A DNA stretch of 64,000 bases from Phellopilus nigrolimitatus (taxonomy: Eukaryota > Basidiomycota > Agaricomycetes > Hymenochaetales > Hymenochaetaceae). The notes under the pieces are model-generated. The model saw only the letters and a list, made by a program, of their open reading frames with translations, made no database searches and was not told where the DNA came from. How positions within the stretch are numbered: position 1 is the first letter of the stretch; each line of letters starts with the position of its first letter. A program made the translations under genes and the position numbers. Shown in pieces: positions 12,024 to 22,462 of this stretch. Location: NCBI GenBank assembly GCA_021029095.1, contig JAJOHG010000037.1:186001-250000 (forward strand), written 5' to 3'.

Positions 12024-13401
12024 GATCGTTGATAATTTATCGGGGTCTGCGATGAGCCGCGATTGTTGTTGGGCGCGCTCTGTACGAAGTTCGAAGCAGG
12101 GGAAACATGTCTGAATAACATTGAGCGTCACTTGTAAATGTACTTCAAACCAACAATGCATTGTATATTGGTCATTCCAGCCACTTAAAGTCGAATCAAC
12201 GTCCAGGAGACAGCAGAGGCGCAGCACGGCGTAAGTGATTTAGGGTAAATTTGAAGTGTCAACACGAGCGAGGTCGTGGGATTGCTTATGTCACAAACTG
12301 TCAAGCAGTGTCTGCGTTTCCTTCCTTGCGAACAGCCATCTGAACTTTGAGGATGTTTGTCAATAATCCATCATCAATCACTCCCTGGCCGTCTTGTTGC
12401 GTGAGATCGGATGCTCTCGGAAGTCGAACGTCTCCCATCACGATACTCGGGTTACACAGGGGACAACGACAGCTACTTACTTGTACTTGATGATTCACGT
12501 AGCTTGTCAAACGCAAGACGTAACAAACAAGGCGAAATACAGATGTGCTGAACATCACCACCCGATACCGATGCTTTTCCATTCTTTGCTTTCAGATACT
12601 GATGCGTAACCTATATTTTATTTCGCACTTCAGCGCGCTTCTTTACTCAAACATGCTCGTGAACGTTGCGTTGATCCGCTACCCCTGCAGTATTGCGTGA
12701 GTCTTCTTATCACGATGTCCTGAAGACTGACAGATTTAGGGCCGTCACTCGGACTAATCTCTATTTTCTCCTGATCTATTTTTTTCTCCAGTGTGGAGTT
12801 TGAGTGAGCTCATTTCCTCATTTAGCTATCTTCTACAACCAGGACATCTACTGCCGTGCTTGGTGCGAAACAAAACGACAATACACACCGAAATAACAAA
12901 CCTAGTAGCTTGCCTGCGCTGTCTGGATCGCTTTGCTTTGCTTTCCGCGCCGCATCTGTCTTCGCTGTCTCCGCCAAGATGCAAAAGTTGAGCGCAGTGA
13001 TTCCTGTGCCGATTCTAACGCAATCAGCTTCCTAGCTGACACTTTGCTGTTCTGAGTGACCTCATTTACTTCTATCCGCCTTGAATGGCCATTCGATGGC
13101 TGTTTGAAAGATGAGAAGACGTTGTCCGTTAAGGGGCATGGAAATCTTCTGTCAACTTTCAGGGACGGAAGCAGGAAGCTCGACGAGTCGGTAGCGCCAT
13201 GGACAACTGAGCAGCTGTCCCCGAACGGTGTGCACGTATCTTTTCTCCGAGTTCCCATGAGCATTTCCGGAACTTAAAGTGCTCCCTCGTGCGCTGTACA
13301 TAAAAGACCCATCCACCTAAAGCTTTCCTTCACGCGACCGCCTGTCTGTTCACTTGCCTATCCAATCCTCCTCTATATTTCGTTGCTGCTAGGATAACAT
13401 C
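12024..13401. other. intergenic region with ancestral copy of duplicated promoter
   Basis: About 1.4 kb. No convincing gene. The right part (about 13080-13400) resembles 15900-16420 upstream of the next paralogue: shared pieces include GGAAGCTTGA-like sequence, CCGAGTTCCCAT and GCTAGGATA just before each ATG. It is therefore part of the tandem duplication unit. Confidence 0.5.
13298..13306 (+). promoter_or_regulatory. TATA-like box of DUF6534 copy 2
   Basis: ACATAAAAG lies about 100 bp upstream of the ATG at 13402, at the same relative place as CATATAAAG in front of copy 3. Confidence 0.5.
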
Positions 13402-15387
13402 ATGGCTTCCTCCAATGCAACCGTACCTGTACCCCCGACGCCAGCGTCGCTTCACATCCACCTCGACAATTCGCTTGGCGCCGCGTTCATTGGCCTGATT
13501 GTCGCGGCTATGTAAGCCTCCCTTTCTGTATACTCTGGTACCATACCCACTCCAATCTTGCCAGCCTATTTGGAGTCACGAATATCCAAGCACTTATGTA
13601 CTACCAGAACTATGGTCGTGATCCGCGATATATGAAATGGGCGGTTAGTCACTTCGCTGTTTTTCTATATAGCGCCGCAGTCTCACCCATGGTTCTGCCG
13701 TTCAGATCGGGTTCCTTTGGTATGCCCACATAGGAGTATCTAACTAAAAATACGTCTGACTAATCCTCCCCCAGGTTACTGGACGCGCTTCATCTTGCAC
13801 TAATCTCACACGTTCTCTACTTCTACCTGGTCACGAACTTCACGAATCTCCTTATCATCACCGATCCAACTTGGAGCCTTTGTGTGAGCGATCTCCATTC
13901 TATTTAAGGTGACCGGACCCACATGAGGACTAACTGAAATAAATTGAACAAACAGCTGCATGTGGCTGTTACCGTAAGTCGCTTTCAGAGCTGTGTTATT
14001 GCTTCTCTCTGATCCTTTGATTTTCTGATATTTAAAAGACTGTCAGCGACTTCATTGTCCGATCGTAAGCTTCTATAATTTATCCTGGAACCACTTTATG
14101 TTGACGCGTCTTATCAGCTATTATACCCGACGAGTTTGGATGCGTAAGTCTTCCTGTGCAATGTTTAAACTAGTACGCTGACACCGACTCGAAGTGAGCA
14201 AGAAAAATTGGTTCTTGACCTTGGGTTGTGTGAGTTCCGTGTCCTGCATTCTTTTGCATTGCTAACGATGTTGCATGACAGGCTACATTCACTTTCGTGA
14301 CCTTTGGTGCGCTTTGTTCATCACTCCTTCTAGAAGTTCCTTTCTGATAGTGTATTTCACAAAGTATCTGGGATGGGATTCTGTATAAAGATGTGCGACT
14401 ACCTGCTCATCGCTTTTACAGTAAGAAGACATAGTACTGACTTTTCTGTTGCATCTCTAGCTTCTCGTACACCTCGACGTTGCAATTCACTCAAATCTCT
14501 GTTCGTCAACCCTCCTTTCTTATCTCCGGCTTTTTAACTCATTGTGGTTCGCTAGTGGGTACTTTATACTAGCCTTGGATCGGGAGTTGCAGCAGATCTG
14601 TGGGTTGCGATCTCATTGTGCTACTTCCTTATGAAGAATAGGACGGGGTTCAAATCGTAGGTTGACTCAATCTAACGAAAGGCTCAAAAGCTCACTAGTG
14701 GATTTTTTCGATGATGGAAAAGAACGGATACGAAAATCAGCATCTTGATGGTTTATATTATCAACACTGGACTTCTCACGAGCATGTGCGCAGTTTGCTG
14801 TTTTGTCTCAGTCAGTATTCTTCTTATGGTGTGATTTACATCTTCACGTCTAACAAAGTTGACCGACAGTTCGCCGTCATGCCGCACAACTACATTTTCA
14901 TTGGTTTCTACTTCAGCCTCTCCAAACGTGCGTGGCTCTCGTCCTGTACCTACAAACACCGACTGCTAATCTCGTCTCGTATTTTCTCGTCTGCACTAGT
15001 GTATTTCAACTCCTTGCTGGCGACGCTCAACGCACGCGACAAGCTGCGTGACAGCTTAGACAAGCAATCACACCATATGGGCGCGAGCGCGTATCAGATG
15101 CCGCGTTTCGTTAGTGTCGGCACTCCGTCTGCGTCGAAGCAAGCGGCGACGTCCTTCGGCACGGTCAGCGCCTCGCAGACGTCACCGACGCATGGGCAGT
15201 TCGGATTCATGGAGAAGGTTTGCTTCCGAGTATATTAGGATTCTCTGGAACTGATGTTTCGATTTTGGGGGGATTATAGGAGGACCATGCTCTTGCTGTG
15301 AACGTGCGGACGGAGATGGATTATCATACCGACGATACTGGAATCGATACGAAGTCCGGGCGGTTAACGTCGGTCCTGCCTCTCTGA
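13402..15387 (+). CDS. DUF6534 multi-pass membrane protein (copy 2)
   Basis: About 15 exons. Secure ones are 13402-13511, 13565-13643, 13706-13719 (14 nt), 13775-13883, 13956-13973 (18 nt), 14039-14064, 14118-14143, 14195-14229, 14556-14656, 14723-14810, 14870-14927, 15000-15217 and 15280-15387. The segment 14282-14520 is unresolved: the frame conserved with copy 3 (FLIVYFTKYLGWDS) does not connect cleanly at either side. Landmarks are LFGVTNIQALMYYQ, LWLLDALHLALISHVLYFYLV, LGSGVAADLWVAISLCYFL, NRTGFK and TDTKISILMVYIIN, the standard DUF6534 order of about seven helices. The C-terminal 90 residues are hydrophilic, Ser/Gln-rich and probably cytosolic. Function is unknown for the family. Tandem paralogue of the gene starting at 16424. 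Confidence 0.82.
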
Positions 15388-16423
15388 TGTATCAGTCTTA
15401 AGTCTTTTCCGCTCCTGTTTACCTATCTACCTGAGCTTGAAGTTTTTATGTGCTTGTATATCATAATTTGAACGATTTTGCGTCCTTTTCGAGATCATTT
15501 ATTCATAGAAATAGTTGAGACTATTGGCTGCTGGAAAAGCGGGAGATGTGGCTGATCTGAGGCCTTCCTGAAAGGGACCGGCCTTACTTTCTGGGTTGGC
15601 GGTAAGGTCGACGAGGCTGCGGACCCACATAACTTTCGCCTGCTGCAATGGCATTGTGGTAGACGCGTCCTAGACGAAAATTGGGCACAAGCTCATAAGT
15701 TCTGGGTTGTTATGACATCTCGTGGCATGATGCGCATGTCATAAGTCGGAGGACGATGATTGCGCCGTTGACGACAAGAATGTCGAGGCTTGAAGGACGA
15801 TCAGCTGAGATCGACACGGAAGAGTATAGCAAGCTAGGTGCTTATGTAAGCTTACTACATGGAGGAAATCTGGAAAAGTTCCATCAAGGGAAGCTGCCGA
15901 GATCTTAGTGACTACATCGTCTTAAGATTGCTCTACAGTATGCATGAGGTGAGTATTTAGTCGTTGCTGTACCTGCAACTTTGCCGCTTTCATAACAGTA
16001 ACTAGTTTATGATGTTTCTATGCAACCTACTCGCAAATAAAAATCTACGAATTCTCATTTAGCCGTAAGAGGAATGAATCTTCTCTCGACTTTCGGGTAG
16101 GCAGCAGGAAGCTTGAGGACAGTGTGCAGCATCTTCTTAACCACTCAGAATTACGGAAAGACCCTTGATGAACCGGGACTTTCTCCTGATATGCTCCGTA
16201 AAGTAAGTCTTGGGGTATCAGTCATACAGTAAACGTCTAAATGTAGCAGCCGTCCCCATACCGCATCCTGTATTCCCGAGTTCCCATATGATGAACTTTA
16301 GAGCTTTCACGCGCTGTGTATGCCTGGTGACATATAAAGGACCGTTCAGTCCCTTCTCGCGACCGTTTTCTGTCCGTCGTCTTGTCCATCCCTCTGTCAA
16401 GTCGTCGCCGCTAGGATAGTACC
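15388..16423. other. intergenic region, duplicated promoter
   Basis: About 1 kb between DUF6534 copies 2 and 3. The right half repeats, in degraded form, the upstream region of copy 2. No gene seen. Confidence 0.5.
16333..16338 (+). promoter_or_regulatory. TATA box of DUF6534 copy 3
   Basis: TATAAA about 90 bp upstream of the ATG at 16424, positionally equivalent to the weaker box of copy 2. Confidence 0.6.
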
Positions 16424-18402
16424 ATGGCTTTGCACAACGCCACCGCATCTGTACCCCCGACGCCGGCGTCGCTTCACATCCGCCTCGACAACACGCTGGG
16501 CGCCGCGCTCATCGGTCTAATTGTTGCGTCCATGTACGTTTCTCATTGCTGACCCACTGTGTATTCTGATAGCATAATGCCAGTCTGTTCGGAGTCACGA
16601 ACATCCAAGCATTCATGTACTACCAAAGCTATGGGCGTGATCCACGATACATGAAATGGGCGGTTAGTCTTGCTTGAGTGATTTGTATTAGAGCTACAGT
16701 CTCATACTTGTGCCATACAGATCGGTTTCCTCTGGTCTGTCCGCATTAGAATCATTAACACGAAATTATATTGGGCTAACCTTCTCTCAGGTTTCTCGAC
16801 GTGCTTCATCTTGCGCTGATTGCACACGTTCTTTACTTCTACTTGGTCACAAATTTTACAAACCTCTCTGCAATCACTGCTTCGACCTGGAGTCTTTGTG
16901 TAAGTGTCCTTTGTTCTGCCTAATGCGGTCGCAGCCGCACGACGTAGCTGAAGCAAATCGAAAAAAACAGTTACATGTGGCGATTACCGTGAGTCGCTCT
17001 CGCAGAGATGAATCGAACTCCCCTCACCTTTTGGTAACCCCTAAAAGACCATCAGCGATTTCTTGGTCCGATCGTGAGCTTTCGTGATTTGATGCAAAAC
17101 CGCCTTATCTTGACGCTCTCTACCAGCTACTACACCCGGCGAGTCTGGATAAGTAAGTTCGCATATGCTGTGTACGGTCTAGCAGTATTCTGATAGTGAT
17201 CTCCGACGGATTCGAAGTGAGCAGACAAAACTGGTTCTTGATGTTGGGCTCGGTGAGTTTTGTATCTTAGACTTCTATGTTATTTTGCAATGCTGACGAC
17301 GTATGATTCGTCGATACTTCGTGACAGGCTACTTTCACATTCGCGACCTTTGGTGCGCTTTCTTAGTCAATCCTTTCAGAGGCTCCTTTCTTATCATGTT
17401 TCTCACGAAGTGTCTGGGATGGGATTCAGTATAAAGATGTGAGGTTAATTGCCCCGTCGCCTTTATAGAAACATAATTTTGTCTTCCCGGTATTTGCTAT
17501 AGGTTTTCATTTGCTACTACAACGGAGTTTACCAAGGCTTCTGTAAGTCATCTCCTCTCTTAGCTCCACCTTCTCAATTCATTTTCCTCTACCAGTGGGT
17601 ACTCTACACTAGCTTGGGCTCCGGAGTTGCAGCGGATCTATGGGTCGCGAGCACGTTGTGCTACTTCCTCGCACAGAATAAAACGGGATTCCAAACGTAC
17701 GTCGACCAGATTTATGTCCTGAAACTTGAAGCTCAACAACTCGTTGTGGATGTCACTAACAATAAAAAGAACTGATTCAAAGATCACCGTCTTGATGGCT
17801 TATGTCATCAACAGTGGACTTCTGACGAGTATATGCGCAGTTTGTTGTTTCGTCACGGTCAGTATCCTTCTTACATGCTTCAGTCTCCGTCTTATTCTCC
17901 GAGTCCTCTAACAAAGTTGAACAATAGTTCGCTATCATGCCGCAAAACTATGTTTTCATTGGTTTCTACTTTAGCCTCCCCAAATGTGCGCCGTTCGCGC
18001 TCTCCATCCATATAACCGGATGCTGATCTTCCCTCGTATACCGCTTCCACGCTAGTGTATTTCAACTCCTTGCTAGCTACGTTAAACGCACGCGACAGGC
18101 TGCGCGAGAGCATAAACAACAACTCGCACAACATGGGCGCGAGCGCGTTCCAGATGGCACCCTTCAGCACGTTGTCTCCATCGAAGCAAGGGGCGTCGTT
18201 TGGCACGATCAGCGCGCCAACGTATGGGCACTTTGGTTTCAGACAGAATGTTTGTTTCTCCAACTACTGGGATTACCAGGAGCTAATTAGATTTTGGGAA
18301 ATATAGGATGGCCGTACTCTTTCTGTGAGTGTGCGAACGGAGACGGATTATCATACCGACGGTGGAATAGATGCGAAGCGTGATGAGCTCCTTCCTGCCT
18401 GA
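16424..18402 (+). CDS. DUF6534 multi-pass membrane protein (copy 3)
   Basis: Same exon pattern as copy 2: first exon 16424-16533 is again 110 nt and ends in the same phase. The N-terminus differs only slightly (MALHNATASVPPTPASLHI against MASSNATVPVPPTPASLHI). Downstream blocks LFGVTNIQAFMYYQ, LGSGVAADLWVASTLCYFL, NKTGFQT, TDSKITVLMAYVINSGLL, FAIMPQNYVFIGFYF and LYFNSLLATLNARDRLRES align with copy 2, and the last exon encodes DGRTLSVSVRTETDYHT and ends at 18402. As in copy 2 the junctions of the short exon around 17340-17520 are ambiguous. Function unknown; membrane protein of the basidiomycete DUF6534 family. The gene is intact as far as can be read. Confidence 0.8.
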
Positions 18403-18939
18403 TGCATCAATAACCTTTGTGCGACTTCTCCTCGCTACCATATTTTCTCCCTACATGTCTGAAATTGGATTAATTGTGTACTTGTTTGTCGGTTTGTAAA
18501 GAAGAATCATTTATCATGCTCGAAACCTCTAAATTTCCAGCGATGTCGTGACACAACAAAGTTTGAGACTCAGAGATCTATTAGTAAGCTCTCGCGCTAA
18601 AGTATATGTAAGCTTGGATAACATTTGTTCAGTTTTATTTTCTCTCAATAATGAAGTGTCGGCTGAATAGCGATCGCATCAATACGTGTAAACAACGCGT
18701 CTCGAGAAAGTCAGTCACATGACTGTCGAACAACTGGGCATTGCCCTGCCAATGTCCTGCGATTTGCTCGCACCTCGAACACCTATGGTTACTAATCCGT
18801 CAAGCACCTTACCTCTGAAAAATTTGTCGACCTTGACTGGTGGAAAGCCGGAGCTGTGTTAGACGGGCGCGAGAAGTTTGTAATCGACTTGCCGAAAGTT
18901 GATGACGACTCGTCACTGCCGGACTCTTGCAAACTTTCC
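18403..18939. other. intergenic region
   Basis: About 540 bp upstream of the ABC1-family kinase gene. The frame of that gene is open from 18856 without an ATG until 18940. No other feature seen. Confidence 0.45.
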
Positions 18940-20778
18940 ATGACCACGCCTGTGGTCGCAAACCGTTGGTTTATACAATGCTCGCCAGCAATGTTTAGGA
19001 AAACGAGGACAATAGGGCTGGCGTGTAGGAGCTTTCATTCTTCGTCTAAGCGCTCTTCGTCAAAAATTCAATGGATCAAGAGACCTGCATACGTCGCTAT
19101 CGGCATCGGCACGCTGTACTTTGTAGACCAGCAATTCAACGCTTCGTGTATCTGGCGCACCGGCCGTACATTTCTAACTGGCGCTCTTATTGCTCTCGAC
19201 TACAAGATCAACTTCCAGGCCCGCCCACCTTTCGCCGACTCGATTGCTGCCCTCCACGAGCGCAACTCCAATGTCATCTATAACCTGCTACGCGCCAACG
19301 GTGGCCTCTATCTGAAGATTGGACAGGCTATGGCAATGCAGTCCGCAATCATGCCCCCAGAGTTTCAGAAGCAGTTTTCGCGGATGTTCGACGATGCGCC
19401 GCAAAACGATTGGGCAGACGTGGAGAAGGTCATCAGAGAGGAGTTTGAAGGGAGGAGCCCGGAGGAGGTATTTGGCACGATAGAGAGGTCGGCTAGGGCA
19501 AGCGCGAGTGTGGCACAGGTGCACTGGGCAAGGCTAGAAGATGGAAGGGAGGTGGCCGTGAAAATACAGAAGAGGGAGATCGCTCAGCAGGTGAAATGGG
19601 ATTTATGGGCATTCGGCGCGGTAATGTACATCTACACCAAATTCTTCGACCTTCCCTTGTACCCGATGGTTCCGTACATCAACCAGCGTCTCCTGCTCGA
19701 GACGGACTTCAGGAATGAAGCCGACAATGCTGAACTCACAGCCGCATATGTCGAGGCTGAGCCGCGTCTCCGAGGACGAGTCTACATTCCAAAGGTGCAT
19801 AGAGGCCTATCTACGAGGAGAGTTATGACTGCCGAGTGGATCGAGGGTATACGTCTTTCAGACAAAGAGACGCTGACTGCACCTTGGAAAGGCGGGAAAG
19901 GCGTGGGCACGCCAGGGTGCGATGGCACTTCTCTTGATTTCAAGCCTGAACGATCCTGGTGGCGTGGGCCAGATGGGACAGGTGGACTCGGTCTACGCCT
20001 AGCAGACGTCATGCAGACTACCGTCGACCTATTCTCTGCTCAGATTTTCCTGTGGGGACATGTGCACTGCGACCCGCACCCCGGGAACATCCTCGTGCGG
20101 CGGCGGCGCTCCGGCGCGCCGCAGCTCGTTCTCATCGACCACGGACTCTATGTGCGCCTCGCGCCAGACTTCCGGCGAGAATATGCCACGTTCTGGAAGA
20201 GCCTGCTCGCTCTCGACAACGCGGCGTTGCAGCGCATCGCGGCGCAGTGGGGAGTGCGCAACACGGACGCGTTCGCGAGCGCGACGCTCATGCGACCGTA
20301 TGCTGGCGGCGACCGGAGTACCGAGCGCTCTCTCAGCGGGGAGCTTGAGGGCGCGGACGAAGCCGAGCGCGCCTTTGCAATGCAGCAGCGCATGCGCGCA
20401 GGACTACGCGACATCCTCGGCGACGACCGCCTGTGGCCGCGCGAGCTGCTGTTCCTCGGACGCACGATCCGCATTATGCAGGCGAACAACCAGTTCCTCG
20501 GAAGCCCCGTGAACCGAGTGAAGATCATGGGAACATGGGCATCGCGCGCGCTTGTGGACGATCCGGGCCTCTCGCTGTTCGAGCGCTGGCGGAACTGGTG
20601 GCGGCATCTCGTGTTTCGTGTTGTTTTACTGTCTAGCGATGCTGTTTTCTACACGAGCCGACTGAGGCAGGTGCTAGGTCTGGGTGAAGGCATGGAGAGC
20701 GACATGGAAAAGGCCATGCGACAGATGGCAAAGCACACATTTGGTGTTGAGCTCAACCATGACTTGTTCGATGGCTAG
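18940..20778 (+). CDS. ABC1/ADCK/UbiB-family atypical kinase, mitochondrial type
   Basis: Single uninterrupted exon of 612 residues; the ATG at 18991 (595 residues) is a good alternative because it places MFRKTRTIGLACRSFHSSSKR, a basic Ser-rich mitochondrial presequence, at the very N-terminus. UbiB-family signatures are present in order: GGLYLKIGQAMAMQS (KxGQ motif), ASASVAQVH (Ala-rich loop), VAVKIQK, the NEADN motif, HCDPHPGNILV (catalytic loop) and LIDHGLY in place of DFG. Members of this group (yeast Cqd/Mcp2, human ADCK1/5 relatives) sit in the inner mitochondrial membrane and affect coenzyme Q and lipid distribution. A hydrophobic stretch (YVAIGIGTLYFVD) follows the presequence. The absence of introns is unusual here. 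GC content is higher in the 3' half. Confidence 0.9.
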   Translation: MTTPVVANRWFIQCSPAMFRKTRTIGLACRSFHSSSKRSSSKIQWIKRPAYVAIGIGTLYFVDQQFNASCIWRTGRTFLTGALIALDYKINFQARPPFADSIAALHERNSNVIYNLLRANGGLYLKIGQAMAMQSAIMPPEFQKQFSRMFDDAPQNDWADVEKVIREEFEGRSPEEVFGTIERSARASASVAQVHWARLEDGREVAVKIQKREIAQQVKWDLWAFGAVMYIYTKFFDLPLYPMVPYINQRLLLETDFRNEADNAELTAAYVEAEPRLRGRVYIPKVHRGLSTRRVMTAEWIEGIRLSDKETLTAPWKGGKGVGTPGCDGTSLDFKPERSWWRGPDGTGGLGLRLADVMQTTVDLFSAQIFLWGHVHCDPHPGNILVRRRRSGAPQLVLIDHGLYVRLAPDFRREYATFWKSLLALDNAALQRIAAQWGVRNTDAFASATLMRPYAGGDRSTERSLSGELEGADEAERAFAMQQRMRAGLRDILGDDRLWPRELLFLGRTIRIMQANNQFLGSPVNRVKIMGTWASRALVDDPGLSLFERWRNWWRHLVFRVVLLSSDAVFYTSRLRQVLGLGEGMESDMEKAMRQMAKHTFGVELNHDLFDG

Positions 20779-21401
20779 GGAGTGAGATTGCCATTCCGTC
20801 TGTTCCAACGCATAAGTTAGACTTGTAGACTACTTTACAATGTGAGTTAGCATGCTCAACTAATGTCATAATCTAGAAGAGTTGAATCCGGCTAAGTCTC
20901 AATTCGCCTCGTACGTCCAGTAGCCGTTCACTCTGTACTCATCTGAGTTTCGCCGTCTCTCAGCATCCCCGAGTCACCAATTTCATACTCATCTACGGAA
21001 ACTTATCAGCTTCCCTTTTGCTCTCAGGATGATTCCTAATAGTTTCTTCAATATTTTAGGACCGTAGCAGCTGTCCATCGCTTCTCCGCTTTTGACCGCA
21101 TGGACAGCGAAGCCCGTGAAAGAGTGGAACTCTTGTGTCGTCTGAGATTATAACGCCAGCGTCTCTGTAGCTCGGGTTTTTTCGTGGATAATGTCTCAGC
21201 TGATACTAAGTTTCTCTTGTTGGATTTCATTCTTGTCAACCACTGACAGGAAGGAATCTGATTTTCTGGGAATTATAGCAGTCATTCAACTCGGTTTCAC
21301 CACATATATGGTTGCATTACATGTATGTGTTTCTAGTGTTTCTAATTACGAATATAAAATATTGAGATACAGATAATATACCGGAAAAAAATGAACGGTG
21401 A
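20779..21401. other. intergenic region
   Basis: About 620 bp between the kinase gene and the tRNA gene; no gene recognised except the Pol III stop at its right end. Confidence 0.45.
21385..21391 (-). terminator. RNA polymerase III terminator
   Basis: Seven consecutive T on the minus strand begin 11 bp after the tRNA 3' end, a standard Pol III stop. Confidence 0.75.
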
Positions 21402-21485
21402 AACCAACCGCGGGGCTCGAACCCGCAACCTTGTGATTATTTCCTTTTTAAGAGTCACACGCTCTACCGATTGAGCTAGGCCGGC
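21402..21485 (-). tRNA. tRNA-Lys (CUU) with 11-nt intron
   Basis: The minus strand folds as a tRNA: acceptor arm GCCGGCC/GGTTGGT with G-U pairs, D-arm GCTC-AATCGGTA-GAGC, anticodon stem TGTGA/TCACA, T-arm GCGGG-TTCGAGC-CCCGC. The loop reads C-T-CTT-A followed by an 11-nt A-rich intron after position 37, the canonical site. Anticodon CUU decodes AAG, a codon favoured in this genome. B-box GGTTCGAGCCC is intact and a T7 stop follows. Confidence 0.93.
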
Positions 21486-22462
21486 CTTTCCCACGCTTTT
21501 GATAGGCATCAAGAGCGTGGTATGAGAAAGAAAAGGAGGAGGAAAGAGGAGGAAAGAAAGAGGAGAGAGGAGGAGAAATGAGCAATTGTGGTCATGCAAT
21601 CAATGATCGACGCGCGTGCTCACGTCGATCTTTCCCCTTTTTTGGCTGTCTTCTTTTTTTATGTAATTGTGGGGAGAGCGGTCAAAATTGAAATGCACGT
21701 ATGTAAGGGCAATGTGCAGCAGAGGCCAAGTTCATCACCGAGGAAAGATTTAAACCCTAAGTATTCTTGAAACAATAAGGCTCGCGAGGGTGTCGAATAC
21801 AGTTGGCCTCATGTCTCAGCAAGTGAATAGTCTAGTGTTCTGAAACTTTGCAAAACGAGTCTTGAGACTCCCAGAAGCTTGAGTGTTAGTTTTATGTGCA
21901 AAAAGCCTCCAGTAAAATGGTTTTACAAGGCATGTACGAATGGTTTTGAGCTGAGCAAGGCTGTTGATTAAAAATACAAGAAATTTCATATAGCATTGAT
22001 ACCATATCATGAGATATTATTATGTTAAGTTGCGTTTCTTACTACATCATGTTCGGTGCTTCATTGTACTGAGAAACAGCCTGCTTGTTGAGAATATCGA
22101 CAATTACAATTTGCCGTTATCCTGCGCGGTTGTGATACGTTCAGCTGCGCTATCATAATCGATACTGCTTTTTTTTTCAGTGACTTTAATCACAGCCAAC
22201 TCTTTATTGTCTGGGTTAGAAGTCGAATTTCAAAAATAGCACTCGTCCATAACATCAAATAGCGCCATCTTCATGGCTGTCAATATCCCACGACCCGAAA
22301 GGGAGAAAGTAGGAGAGTCGACGAGAAGTATCACATGTGAAAAAAATAAAAGTACAATCATCATGCTATACAATATTTGCTACACGGGTGATCCTATACT
22401 GAAGAGATTGGATACTAGTGCTCTATGGTCTAGTCCATACTTCATCCGCGATAGCTGCGGCT
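21486..22462. other. intergenic region
   Basis: About 980 bp. Contains a purine-rich low-complexity tract next to the tRNA gene and otherwise AT-rich sequence without recognised features. Confidence 0.45.
21522..21580. repeat. polypurine low-complexity tract
   Basis: Nearly pure G/A sequence built from GAGGA and GAAAG units, just upstream of the 5' end of the tRNA-Lys gene. Confidence 0.8.

Noticed and set aside
12301..13264. Small frames between the cyanase-like gene and DUF6534 copy 2 as extra genes
   Set aside because: No splice-consistent model, no recognisable motif, and part of the region is duplicated promoter sequence.
18856..18939. Upstream extension of the ABC1 kinase frame
   Set aside because: The extension begins with GTG, not ATG; the first ATG in frame is at 18940 and the mitochondrial-type sequence begins at 18991.
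20060..20528. Several 120-150 codon frames on both strands
   Set aside because: Shadows of the GC-rich 3' part of the ABC1-family kinase.
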